A DNA stretch of 10,519 bases from JAWOJF01 sp046481785 (GTDB lineage Bacteria; Bacteroidota; Ignavibacteria; Ignavibacteriales; Ignavibacteriaceae). The translations under genes were made by a program, and so were the position numbers. The stretch is from contig JAWOJF010000265.1 in NCBI GenBank assembly GCA_046481785.1, positions 1-10,519 of the forward strand, read 5' to 3'. This document shows positions 1 through 6,911 of this stretch, piece after piece. The notes below the pieces were generated by a model. It made no database searches, had not been told where the DNA came from, and was given only the letters and a program-made list of their open reading frames with translations. Numbering within the stretch: the first letter of the stretch is position 1; every line of letters begins with the position of its first letter.

Positions 1-279
1 TTTACCGAAAAAGGAAGCGTGGAAGTTAAACTATATACAAATAAAAAAGGTAAAGTTTGTGCTGAAGTTAAAGATACCGGGATTGGAATTTCTGAGGAGT
101 ATATGCCAAATCTGTTCAAATCTTTTTCCCAGGAATCAAAAGGCTACTCAAGAAAATTTGAAGGGAACGGTTTAGGCCTTGCATTAACAAAAAAATATAC
201 TGATCTGAACAAGGCAGAAATTACAGTGAAAAGTAAAAAAGGAGAAGGGAGTACTTTTACTGTGAGTTTTATGGAATAA
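1..279 (+). CDS. Sensor histidine kinase, C-terminal ATPase end (5' truncated by window)
   Basis: This is the C-terminal part of an HATPase_c domain. The frame is open from base 1, beginning FTEKGSVEV, so the true start lies upstream and the GTG at 19 is internal. Visible ATP-binding motifs are a G1 box (DTGIGI), an F box (LFKSFSQES) and a G2 box (GNGLGLAL, where GTGLGLAI is more usual). A final beta segment (GEGSTFTVSF) ends the protein, with no receiver domain after it. In this family the domain binds ATP and phosphorylates a conserved histidine in an upstream dimerisation domain, starting a two-component phosphorelay. The sensor part and the partner response regulator are not in the window, so the signal is unknown. 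The gene converges on tex, 125 bases away. Confidence 0.93.
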   Translation, partial: FTEKGSVEVKLYTNKKGKVCAEVKDTGIGISEEYMPNLFKSFSQESKGYSRKFEGNGLGLALTKKYTDLNKAEITVKSKKGEGSTFTVSFME

Positions 280-282
280 ATG

Positions 283-343
283 CAGGAACATAACCAGGTT
301 CCTGAACACACCCAGATATATTCCTGAACACACCCAGGTGTGT
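283..343. repeat. 17-bp direct repeat pair with small inverted repeats
   Basis: The 17-base word TTCCTGAACACACCCAG occurs perfectly at 299-315 and 321-337, a 22-base period. Two short hairpins flank or overlap it: CAGGAAC/GTTCCTG (283-289 and 298-304, 8-base loop) and ACACACC/GGTGTGT (328-334 and 337-343). The block lies between the converging histidine kinase and tex genes, where both transcripts must end, but neither hairpin is followed by a clear T-run. A role as terminator is therefore only inferred. It could equally be a fragment of a dispersed intergenic repeat. Confidence 0.7.
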
Positions 344-347
344 CCCT

Positions 348-394
348 ACCCCGACCTCTGATCTCTGACTTCTAACCTCCGATCTGACTTCCGG
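348..394. repeat. Degenerate heptamer tandem repeat
   Basis: The stretch reads as successive seven-base units: ACCCCGA, CCTCTGA, TCTCTGA, CTTCTAA, CCTCCGA, a shortened TCTGA, then CTTCCGG. On the tex (minus) strand the theme is TCAGAGG/TCAGAGA/TTAGAAG. It ends 10 bases past the tex stop codon, so it lies in the presumed tex 3' UTR. It is non-coding: the period is seven and no start is associated with it. Its function is unknown. Confidence 0.65.
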
Positions 395-404
395 CCACAG
401 CCCC

Positions 405-2591
405 CTATCCTTTCATACTTAATGATATTCTCCCCCTCTCCGGTTCAATGGCAGTTATTGTTACGTCAATAATGTCACCAACATTTATTACATCAAGTGG
501 ATTTTTAATAAAGCGGTCCGCTATCTGCGATACATGCAGGAGGCCATCCTGCTTTACTCCTATGTCTACAAAAGCACCGAAATCAACTACATTTCTTACA
601 GTACCTTTAAGTTTCATTCCAACCTGAAGGTCCTCCATTTTTAAAACATCACTTCTAAGTATCGGTTTAGGCATCTCTTCACGGGGGTCTCTCCCGGGTT
701 TTTTCAGATTTTCAATAATATCAATAAATGTAGGCTCACCTATTCCTATTTCTTCGGCTAATTTTTTAGTGCCTTTTTTACTTACAATCAGTGAAAGCAT
801 TGCACCGGAATCTTTAATTGCAGCAAGAGGCATATTAAATTGTTTAAGCAGTTTTTCCGCAGCTTCATATGATTCGGGATGAATAAATGTATTATCAAGC
901 GGATTTTCACCATTGGGTATTTTTAAAAAGCCTGCTGACTGTTCAAACGCTTTCTCCCCAATGCCGGTAACGTCTTTCAACTGCTCTCTTTTTTTAAATC
1001 TTCCGTTTTTCTCCCGGTACTTAACAATATTTTCAGCAATTCTTTTATTTAAACCGGAAACATAGGTTAACAATGATGCAGAAGCAGTATTCAGATCAAC
1101 ACCAACATAGTTAACGCAGCTTTCAACAACATTATCAAGCTTTCCGGCAAGCATTTTCTGGTCAACATCATGCTGATATAAACCAACTCCTATTGATTTG
1201 GGGTCAATCTTCACAAGTTCTGCCAGAGGATCCAGAAGCCGCCTTGCAATAGATATATTTCCCCTCTGGCTTGCTTCAAGATCAGGAAATTCCTTTTTAG
1301 CAACAGCAGATGCCGAATAAACCGATGCTCCTGCTTCGTTTACAATTATATAATTGCATTTTAATTTATTTTCTTTAATAAGATCAGCAATTAAATGTTC
1401 AGTCTCCCTGCTTGCAGTACCGTTACCAATAGCAATAATTTCAACTTTGTGTTTATAAACCAAAGCAAGCATAATTTTTTTTGCCTCTTCGGTTTTATTC
1501 TGCGGCGGATGGGGATAAATTGTAGCTCCCTCAATGTATTTTCCGGTTTCATCAATAATTGCAATTTTGGAACCGGAATAAAAGCCCGGATCTATCCCCA
1601 TAATAATTTTATTTGAAAAAGGCGGCTGCAGCAAGAGCTGTCTTAAATTAGATGCAAAAATCTCTATCGCATGAATGTCCGCTGCTTCTGTTAGGAAATT
1701 TCTTACTTCTTTTTCAATCGATGGAAAGGTTAATCTAATAAAAGAGTCCTCTGTTGTTTCATCGAGGATCTCCATAAATACCGATTCTTTATACTTTAAG
1801 AATTTGTTTTTTATTCCTTTTAATACTTCAGGGTGATCGAAGCTAAGACTTATTTTTAATGCTTTTTCTTTTTCTCCCCTGTTTAATGCAAGAACCTGGT
1901 ATGGTTTTATTTTTTTAATCCCCGACTGGAACTCATAGTAGACCTGGTAAATTTCCTTTTTATCTTTTTCTTTCTGTTTATCACTTATTTTATCATCCGT
2001 CTTTTCTTTCCCCTTTTCAGATACAATAACAGTATTTTCAAGCAGGTACTCTCTAACATATCCTCTTACCCCCGCATCTTCATTTATCATTTCTGCAATA
2101 ATATCTTTTGCCCCCTGCAAAGCTTCCTCAGTTGATGAGACTCCTAATTCGGCATTTATAAATTCTATAAGCTTCTCTTCAAAGTTCCCATTATAGTCAG
2201 GATTTTCAAGTATAAACAATGCAAGCGGCTCAAGTCCTTTGGCTTTTGCAATTGTACCGCGGGTCTTTCTTTTAGGTTTGTAGGGAAGGTACAGGTCTTC
2301 AAGCTCCTGCAGTTTTTCACATGCAAGAATTTTTTCTTTTAACTCATCGGTTAGTTTTCCCTGTTCTTCAATGCTTTTAAGTATGGTTTCTCTTCTTTCT
2401 TCAAGTAGATTAAGATAACTAAGGCGGTCCTCAACCTGCCTTAATACATCTTCATCAAGCCCGCCTGTGTGTTCTTTACGGTAACGTGCAATAAAAGGTA
2501 TAGTGGCATCTTCCTGCAGCAATTTGGTTACAGCATTAACCTGCTGTTGTGTAATATTCAATTCTTTTGCAATAACAGATGGTATATTCAT
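405..2591 (-). CDS. tex: Tex-type S1 RNA-binding transcription accessory protein
   Basis: This is a full-length Tex protein of 728 residues, close to the family norm. In order it has an N-terminal helical/HTH region (IPFIARYRKEHTGGLDE at about 31-47), the basic YLPYKPKRKTRGTIA motif (101-115), a YqgF/RNase H-like domain opening with GIDPGFYSGSK (332-342) and containing IGNGTASRETE (388-398), and the conserved SQRGNISIARRLLDPLAEL block (441-459). A helix-hairpin-helix region follows (about 500-560), then a C-terminal S1 domain (about 656-728, GTVRNVVDFGAFVDIG). A lysine-rich charged insert lies at about 192-212. Tex binds nucleic acid through S1 and HhH and is a cytoplasmic factor affecting transcription and RNA processing. 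The ATG at 2589-2591 has only a weak purine-rich leader. The gene diverges from the GH26 gene, suggesting separate promoters in the 214-base gap. Confidence 0.97.
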   Translation of the reverse strand: MNIPSVIAKELNITQQQVNAVTKLLQEDATIPFIARYRKEHTGGLDEDVLRQVEDRLSYLNLLEERRETILKSIEEQGKLTDELKEKILACEKLQELEDLYLPYKPKRKTRGTIAKAKGLEPLALFILENPDYNGNFEEKLIEFINAELGVSSTEEALQGAKDIIAEMINEDAGVRGYVREYLLENTVIVSEKGKEKTDDKISDKQKEKDKKEIYQVYYEFQSGIKKIKPYQVLALNRGEKEKALKISLSFDHPEVLKGIKNKFLKYKESVFMEILDETTEDSFIRLTFPSIEKEVRNFLTEAADIHAIEIFASNLRQLLLQPPFSNKIIMGIDPGFYSGSKIAIIDETGKYIEGATIYPHPPQNKTEEAKKIMLALVYKHKVEIIAIGNGTASRETEHLIADLIKENKLKCNYIIVNEAGASVYSASAVAKKEFPDLEASQRGNISIARRLLDPLAELVKIDPKSIGVGLYQHDVDQKMLAGKLDNVVESCVNYVGVDLNTASASLLTYVSGLNKRIAENIVKYREKNGRFKKREQLKDVTGIGEKAFEQSAGFLKIPNGENPLDNTFIHPESYEAAEKLLKQFNMPLAAIKDSGAMLSLIVSKKGTKKLAEEIGIGEPTFIDIIENLKKPGRDPREEMPKPILRSDVLKMEDLQVGMKLKGTVRNVVDFGAFVDIGVKQDGLLHVSQIADRFIKNPLDVINVGDIIDVTITAIEPERGRISLSMKG

Positions 2592-2703
2592 AATTCTCAG
2601 AAGTTTAATTAAAAAATCAGGCAGGCAAATGTAAGAGTAAAGTAATTATACTAGCAAGGTTATAATCAGAATCCGGAAATAAATTTTCCATAATTTTTCA
2701 CTT

Positions 2704-2732
2704 GTAAATATCTCTGCATTAGTGCAGTTTAC
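2704..2732. repeat. Bulged hairpin between tex and the GH26 gene
   Basis: The arms GTAAA (2704-2708) and CTGCA (2714-2718) pair with TGCAG (2723-2727) and TTTAC (2728-2732) around a TTAG loop. A five-base bulge, TATCT, sits on the left side. It lies in the divergent intergenic region, where it could be an operator or an mRNA leader structure. No regulator is identifiable from the sequence. Confidence 0.35.
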
Positions 2733-2793
2733 TAATTGGAAAGGCAGGAATTACTGCAAATTTATAATTTTTATAAAATGATTTATTGAGCAT

Positions 2794-2800
2794 AAAGGAG
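2794..2800 (+). promoter_or_regulatory. Strong ribosome binding site fixing a TTG start
   Basis: AAAGGAG lies 5 bases before the TTG at 2806. It is among the clearest Shine-Dalgarno sequences in the window and decides the start of the GH26 protein. The reading frame from this TTG immediately gives a signal peptide (MKKILFTILF). Confidence 0.8.
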
Positions 2801-2805
2801 AAATT

Positions 2806-3855
2806 TTGAAAAAAATACTTTTTACCATTTTATTTATAATTATCAATTTAACGGTTATGTATCCTTCCGAAAAACCTGTTGTGCCGGTTACCCCCAACCA
2901 CTCGCCTGAGGCAGTAAGTTTGCTTCAATACATTTATAGTATTTCGGGCAGCCAGATATTAACAGGGCAGCACAGTGTCCCGCTTTTAGGTTCATTAAGG
3001 CTCCCCGGCATTCAGAAATTAACAAAGCGGTATCCGGCAGTATTTGGTCAGGATTTTGGATTCAGCGAGCCGGGCACCTGGGATGGTATTAATTACCGCC
3101 AGCAGATTATAGATGAAGCCATCCGCCGTAATGCTGAAGGATTTATAATAACTTTGATGTGGCATGCTGTACGTCCAATTGAGGATGAACCGGTAGAATT
3201 CCGCGGATCAATACTGGGGAAATTAACAGATGAAGAGTGGCAGGATTTGATTACCCCCGGAACCTTAATAAATGAACGCTGGAAATCACAGGTTGATGTA
3301 ATTGCTTTTTTCTTAAAACAGCTTCGAAATGCCGGAGTTCCGGTTCTATGGCGGCCTTATCATGAAATGAACGGCGACTGGTTCTGGTGGGGTAAAAAAG
3401 AAGGCATACATGGTTATAAAAAATTATACCGTATGCTGTATGACCGGCTTGTAAATTTTCACGGCTTAAATAATCTTTTATGGGTATATAATGCTGTCGA
3501 AATTAAATTGGGTGTGGACTCTTACGAAACATATTATCCCGGCGATGATGTGGTAGATATTCTGGCAACGGATGTTTACTCCGAGGATTATGATGATGAT
3601 AGTTACCATGAGCTTCTTGCTCTTGCAAAAGATAAACCGATTGCTCTTGGTGAGGTAGGAATAGTCCCATCAGAAGAGGTATTAAGCGAACAGCCCCGCT
3701 GGTGCTGGTTTATGGCGTGGGGCGAACCCTACAGCGGTATTTCAGAAAATAAAGATGTAATAGAGCTTTATGAAAGCGATACCGCAATCACCTTAGAAGA
3801 ATTACCTTGGGTAAAGGTTACTAAGCCGAGAATCCATTATCCTATACTGAAATAA
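2806..3855 (+). CDS. Secreted GH26 family glycoside hydrolase, beta-mannanase-like
   Basis: The 349-residue protein opens with a signal peptide (two lysines, then a hydrophobic run to about residue 18, with MYPSEKP around the likely cleavage site). No lipobox cysteine is present, so it is probably periplasmic or secreted. The rest is one GH26 (beta/alpha)8 catalytic domain. Diagnostic elements are LMWHAVRP (117-124), LWRPYHEMNGDWFWWG (181-196) with E187 as acid/base, and IALGEVG (279-285) with E283 as nucleophile. The aromatic WCWFMAW (299-305) probably lines the substrate cleft. GH26 enzymes are mostly retaining endo-1,4-beta-mannanases, with some other beta-glucan or xylan activities, so mannan is the likely but unproven substrate. 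No carbohydrate-binding module and no neighbouring Sus-type or sugar-uptake genes are visible. The start is a TTG set by AAAGGAG. Confidence 0.93.
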   Translation: MKKILFTILFIIINLTVMYPSEKPVVPVTPNHSPEAVSLLQYIYSISGSQILTGQHSVPLLGSLRLPGIQKLTKRYPAVFGQDFGFSEPGTWDGINYRQQIIDEAIRRNAEGFIITLMWHAVRPIEDEPVEFRGSILGKLTDEEWQDLITPGTLINERWKSQVDVIAFFLKQLRNAGVPVLWRPYHEMNGDWFWWGKKEGIHGYKKLYRMLYDRLVNFHGLNNLLWVYNAVEIKLGVDSYETYYPGDDVVDILATDVYSEDYDDDSYHELLALAKDKPIALGEVGIVPSEEVLSEQPRWCWFMAWGEPYSGISENKDVIELYESDTAITLEELPWVKVTKPRIHYPILK

Positions 3856-3873
3856 ATGTAACCACCTTATATC

Positions 3874-3937
3874 TTTTCTTACCCATAATTGTAATTGAAG
3901 CTGAATATAAGCATAGTTACAATTATGAGTAAGAAAA
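3874..3937. repeat. Long inverted repeat (21-bp arms, one mismatch)
   Basis: The arms at 3874-3894 and 3917-3937 are reverse complements at 20 of 21 positions (C at 3883 opposes A at 3928), separated by a 22-base spacer. It starts 18 bases after the GH26 stop and ends 81 bases before the next gene. Its outer ends run TTTTCTTA...TAAGAAAA, the opposite of the A-run/hairpin/T-run order of a bidirectional intrinsic terminator. A hairpin that stabilises the mRNA 3' end, or a small mobile-repeat relic, is as likely as a terminator. Confidence 0.75.
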
Positions 3938-3987
3938 CAATACTTCATCATTTTATTTCCATTCACAAATATTCCCCTTTTTATTTA

Positions 3988-3995
3988 TATATTTG
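3988..3995 (+). promoter_or_regulatory. Possible -7 promoter element (TAnnTTTG type)
   Basis: TATATTTG matches the Bacteroidota housekeeping -7 consensus TAnnTTTG. It sits 23 bases before the ATG of the thioredoxin-fold gene, which would give a short leader. No convincing -33 TTG element is present at the expected distance, and the area is AT-rich, so this is tentative. Confidence 0.3.
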
Positions 3996-4018
3996 TCCAA
4001 TCACAGCAGGCAACAGTA

Positions 4019-6097
4019 ATGGAAAAAGCTAACAGGCTCATCAATGAAAAAAGTCCGTATTTGCTTCAGCATGCTTACAATCCGGTTGATTGGTATGCCT
4101 GGGGTGAAGAAGCGTTTCACAAGGCAAAGGAAGACGATAAGCCTGTCTTTCTTTCAATCGGGTATTCAACCTGTCACTGGTGCCACGTAATGGAAAAAGA
4201 ATCGTTTGAAGATGAAGAAGTAGCCGGGCTAATGAATGATGCCTTCATCTCAATAAAAGTCGACAGGGAGGAGCGGCCTGATATTGACGGGATATATATG
4301 ACTGTATGCCAGATGCTTACCGGCAGTGGCGGCTGGCCTCTTACAATTATTTTAACACCCGACAAAAAACCATTTTTCGCAGGCACTTATTTTTCTAAAT
4401 ACAACCGCTTTGGCAGATCGGGTTTAATGGATCTTATTCCAAAGCTAAAGGATGTATGGTTAAACAGAAGAGAGGATGTTTTAAGATCAGCAAGAGAAAT
4501 TTCTGCCACGATTGCTGAATCAGTACTTATTTCTGCGGAAGAAAATATAGATGAAGATATTTCCAGCCGGGCATTTAATGAATTCTCAAAGAGATATGAT
4601 AATGTTTTCGGGGGATTTAATAATGCACCTAAATTTCCAACGCCTCATAATTTTTATTTTCTCCTCCGCTACTGGAAAAGGACAGGTAATAAAGAAGCAT
4701 TGGAAATGGTTGAAAAAACTTTAATTGAAATGAGAAAAGGGGGGATTTATGATCATATAGGTTTTGGTTTCCACCGGTATTCCACAGACCAGCATTGGCT
4801 TGTCCCCCATTTTGAAAAGATGTTATATGACCAGGCTCTTTTATCTTCAGCCTATACTGAAGCTTATCTTGCAACAAAAAATAACTTATATAAAAACACT
4901 GCTGAAGAAATACTTGAGTATATTTTAAGGGATATGACATCCCCCGAAGGAGGATTCTATTCTGCAGAAGATGCAGACAGTGAAGGAGTTGAAGGAAAAT
5001 TTTACCTGTGGACGGAGAATGAATTAAGCGAAATTTTAGGCGAAGATGCAGGATTCTTTATACAAGTTTTTAATACAACAAATGACGGCAACTGGATTGA
5101 TCCCGTGCATGGAAGCAGGGATAAAACAAATATTCTTCATTTAAAAAAATCTCATGATGAATTAGCAGATGATCTTAATTTACAACTCAATGAACTTGAT
5201 AATACTATAAATAAACTAAGAACTATTCTTTTTAACCGCAGGGAAAGAAGAATTCACCCGTATAAGGATGATAAAATACTTACAGACTGGAATGGATTGA
5301 TGATATCTGCTTTTGCACGCGCTGCTCAGGCATTTAGTGAAGAAAAGTATACAAATGCTGCTGAAAAAGCTGCTGCATTTATTCTGGATAAATTAAGAGA
5401 TAAAAACGGCAGGCTCCTTCACCGTTACAGAAGCGGCGAGGCAGGTATAAATGCACATGCTGATGATTATTCTTTTTTTATTGCTGCTCTCATCGATCTG
5501 TATGAAACCAATTTTAATCCGCAATACCTGGAAACAGCCCTGGAGTTGAATGAAGATTTTATAAAACATTTCTGGGATGAGAAGAATCATGGGTTCTTTT
5601 TTACTGCTGATGACGGGGAAGAATTAATAGTAAGGCAGAAAGAAATTTATGACGGCGCTGTTCCCTCAGCCAACTCTATAGCAATTTTAAATTTAGTAAG
5701 ACTTTCAAGGTTAACCGGGAATATCCGTTTTGAAGAAATGGCAAATGAAATATTAAATGCTTTTGCCAAAAATATTAATACGTCACCTTCAGCATTTTCG
5801 CAGGCTTTAGCGGCCGTTGACTATATTTCCGGAAGTTCTTACGAGATAATAGTTACCGGTGATAAAAATTCGCCGGAAACCGTTAAAATACTGAAATATC
5901 TGCGAAGCATATTTTTGCCAAATAAAGTGATCCTTCAAAAAGATAATAATATGGAACAACAATTAAACAAACTTTCCCCTTTCACATCGGATTATAAAGC
6001 AAAAGATGGGAAAACACTGGTTTATGTCTGCCGGAATTTCTCATGCAGCCTCCCGGTAGAATCTATAAATGAACTGGAAAGACTTTTATCAAATTAA
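4019..6097 (+). CDS. YyaL/SSP411 (DUF255) thioredoxin-fold and six-hairpin protein
   Basis: The 692-residue protein is a full-length member of the family containing Bacillus YyaL and human SPATA20. The N-terminal DsbH/thioredoxin-like domain (about 1-165) opens with the signature SPYLLQHAYNPVDWY (12-26). It carries a CxxC pair, C52-H-W-C55, followed by VDREERPDID (81-90) and GGWPLTIILTPD (104-115). The rest is an (alpha/alpha)6 barrel of the six-hairpin glycosidase type, with HWLVPHFEKMLYDQALL (259-275), GGFYSAEDADSEG (311-323) and LTDWNGLMISAF (421-432). A late cysteine pair (C671, C676 in VYVCRNFSCSLP) ends the fold. There is no signal peptide, so it is probably cytoplasmic. Its biochemical role is not established; a redox function is inferred from CxxC and a sugar-related one from the barrel. 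The start is the ATG just upstream of the conserved block, with only a poor Shine-Dalgarno site. Confidence 0.95.
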   Translation: MEKANRLINEKSPYLLQHAYNPVDWYAWGEEAFHKAKEDDKPVFLSIGYSTCHWCHVMEKESFEDEEVAGLMNDAFISIKVDREERPDIDGIYMTVCQMLTGSGGWPLTIILTPDKKPFFAGTYFSKYNRFGRSGLMDLIPKLKDVWLNRREDVLRSAREISATIAESVLISAEENIDEDISSRAFNEFSKRYDNVFGGFNNAPKFPTPHNFYFLLRYWKRTGNKEALEMVEKTLIEMRKGGIYDHIGFGFHRYSTDQHWLVPHFEKMLYDQALLSSAYTEAYLATKNNLYKNTAEEILEYILRDMTSPEGGFYSAEDADSEGVEGKFYLWTENELSEILGEDAGFFIQVFNTTNDGNWIDPVHGSRDKTNILHLKKSHDELADDLNLQLNELDNTINKLRTILFNRRERRIHPYKDDKILTDWNGLMISAFARAAQAFSEEKYTNAAEKAAAFILDKLRDKNGRLLHRYRSGEAGINAHADDYSFFIAALIDLYETNFNPQYLETALELNEDFIKHFWDEKNHGFFFTADDGEELIVRQKEIYDGAVPSANSIAILNLVRLSRLTGNIRFEEMANEILNAFAKNINTSPSAFSQALAAVDYISGSSYEIIVTGDKNSPETVKILKYLRSIFLPNKVILQKDNNMEQQLNKLSPFTSDYKAKDGKTLVYVCRNFSCSLPVESINELERLLSN

Positions 6098-6167
6098 TTG
6101 TTTTGTATATAGACTGTTTAAATATCTTAAGTTAAATTAACTGTGTGATTTTATACAAGGTTTAACT

Positions 6168-6911
6168 CTGGAACAGGATAATAAATTTGTTAAATCTCTG
6201 ATTCAAAATGTTCAAAGAGGCAATAATGCCGCATTTGAGCAATTGTACCAGATATATTCCGGGAAAGCTTATGCTGTTAATCTGCGGCTTTCAGCAGATA
6301 ATAAACTTGCCGAAGAACTTACCGTAAAAACATTTTTGTCGGCACGCGAAAACATATCATTCCTCCGGCATGATATGCCTTTTGCAGGATGGCTGACGGG
6401 AATAGCTGTTTATACATTTCTCCAGGAAGTTTTATTAAAAGATGAATCTGCTGTACCGGATAAATCAAATGTTACATTTCCTCAAACATATCAGAAAAAC
6501 CTGATTGAAGACAGTATACTGCATCTGCAGAATAAAGAAAGACATTTTGCGGTTCTTCACCTGATCGAAAAGTATTCTCTCCGGGAAACTGCTGATTTTC
6601 TTGCTATTAAACATTCAGAGGCAAAGAACTTATATAAAATTGTAATTCAGCACCTGCTTGAGTCTTTGGACTTTGTTTATAATGCCGACCAGCTTGTAAG
6701 CCGCATCGAATCTTTACCTTATAAAATAGAACCTTCACCTGAAGTGTGGGATAGAATTGTTACACTGCTGAGGGATGAAAAAATTGAGATACAGGAAAAA
6801 CTTGATAAAGCTATTGAGGATGAGTTAAAAGAAAAAACCTCTTCGGAAAAAGAGGAAGTATCAGAACCGAAGAAGAAAAAAAAAGAAAAAAGAAAAGCCC
6901 TTTACAATTAA
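6168..6911 (+). CDS. ECF sigma-70-like domain with anti-sigma-like C-terminal tail
   Basis: From the proposed CTG start at 6168 the product is 247 residues. Region 2 spans about 10-90 (RGNNAAFEQLYQIYSGKAY, AEELTVKTFLSARENI, FAGWLTGIA). Region 4 spans about 113-167, with the helix-turn-helix core FAVLHLIEKYSLRETADFL. Both match ECF sigma factors, which direct RNA polymerase to specific promoters. Residues 176-201 (SRIESLPYKIEPSPEVWDRI) instead resemble the LP..IEP..DLW..I peptide found near the N-terminus of membrane anti-sigma proteins. A Glu/Lys-rich tail follows. In-frame ATG, GTG and TTG codons are absent before TTG 6243, which would remove 25 residues including the conserved NNAAFEQL. CTG 6168, 7 bases after AAGG (6157-6160), is therefore preferred. 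The frame stops just after an A9 run, beyond which a membrane/FecR segment continues in another frame. Confidence 0.75.
   Translation: MEQDNKFVKSLIQNVQRGNNAAFEQLYQIYSGKAYAVNLRLSADNKLAEELTVKTFLSARENISFLRHDMPFAGWLTGIAVYTFLQEVLLKDESAVPDKSNVTFPQTYQKNLIEDSILHLQNKERHFAVLHLIEKYSLRETADFLAIKHSEAKNLYKIVIQHLLESLDFVYNADQLVSRIESLPYKIEPSPEVWDRIVTLLRDEKIEIQEKLDKAIEDELKEKTSSEKEEVSEPKKKKKEKRKALYN
6876..6884 (+). other. A9 homopolymer, candidate slippage or frameshift joint
   Basis: Nine consecutive A residues, followed by G, A6, G and A4, lie in the lysine-rich end of the sigma-like frame. Loss of one A, or gain of two, would move the frame into that of the downstream membrane/FecR-like ORF and bypass the TAA at 6909-6911. 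Runs of nine A are known substrates for RNA polymerase slippage in bacteria and are also common sites of sequencing error. A simple -1 ribosomal frameshift would lead to the wrong frame. Confidence 0.55.

Noticed and set aside
299..337. CRISPR-like repeat
   Set aside because: There are only two 17-base copies separated by 5 bases, with no spacer-sized unit and no cas genes.
4629..4940. Minus-strand 103-codon ORF
   Set aside because: It lies wholly antisense to the strongly conserved YyaL/SSP411 barrel, with no sensible protein features. The same applies to antisense frames at 4174-4386 and 5393-5590, and to those opposite tex, the cytochrome gene and the carbonic anhydrase.
6243..6245. TTG as start of the sigma-like gene
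   Set aside because: It would delete the conserved NNAAFEQL beginning of region 2, although the frame upstream is open and matches the family. No Shine-Dalgarno site precedes it.
6876..6911. A -1 ribosomal frameshift joining the two halves of the sigma/FecR locus
   Set aside because: The frame arithmetic does not work. Moving from the upstream to the downstream frame needs +1 or -2 in translation, or loss of one base in the RNA.
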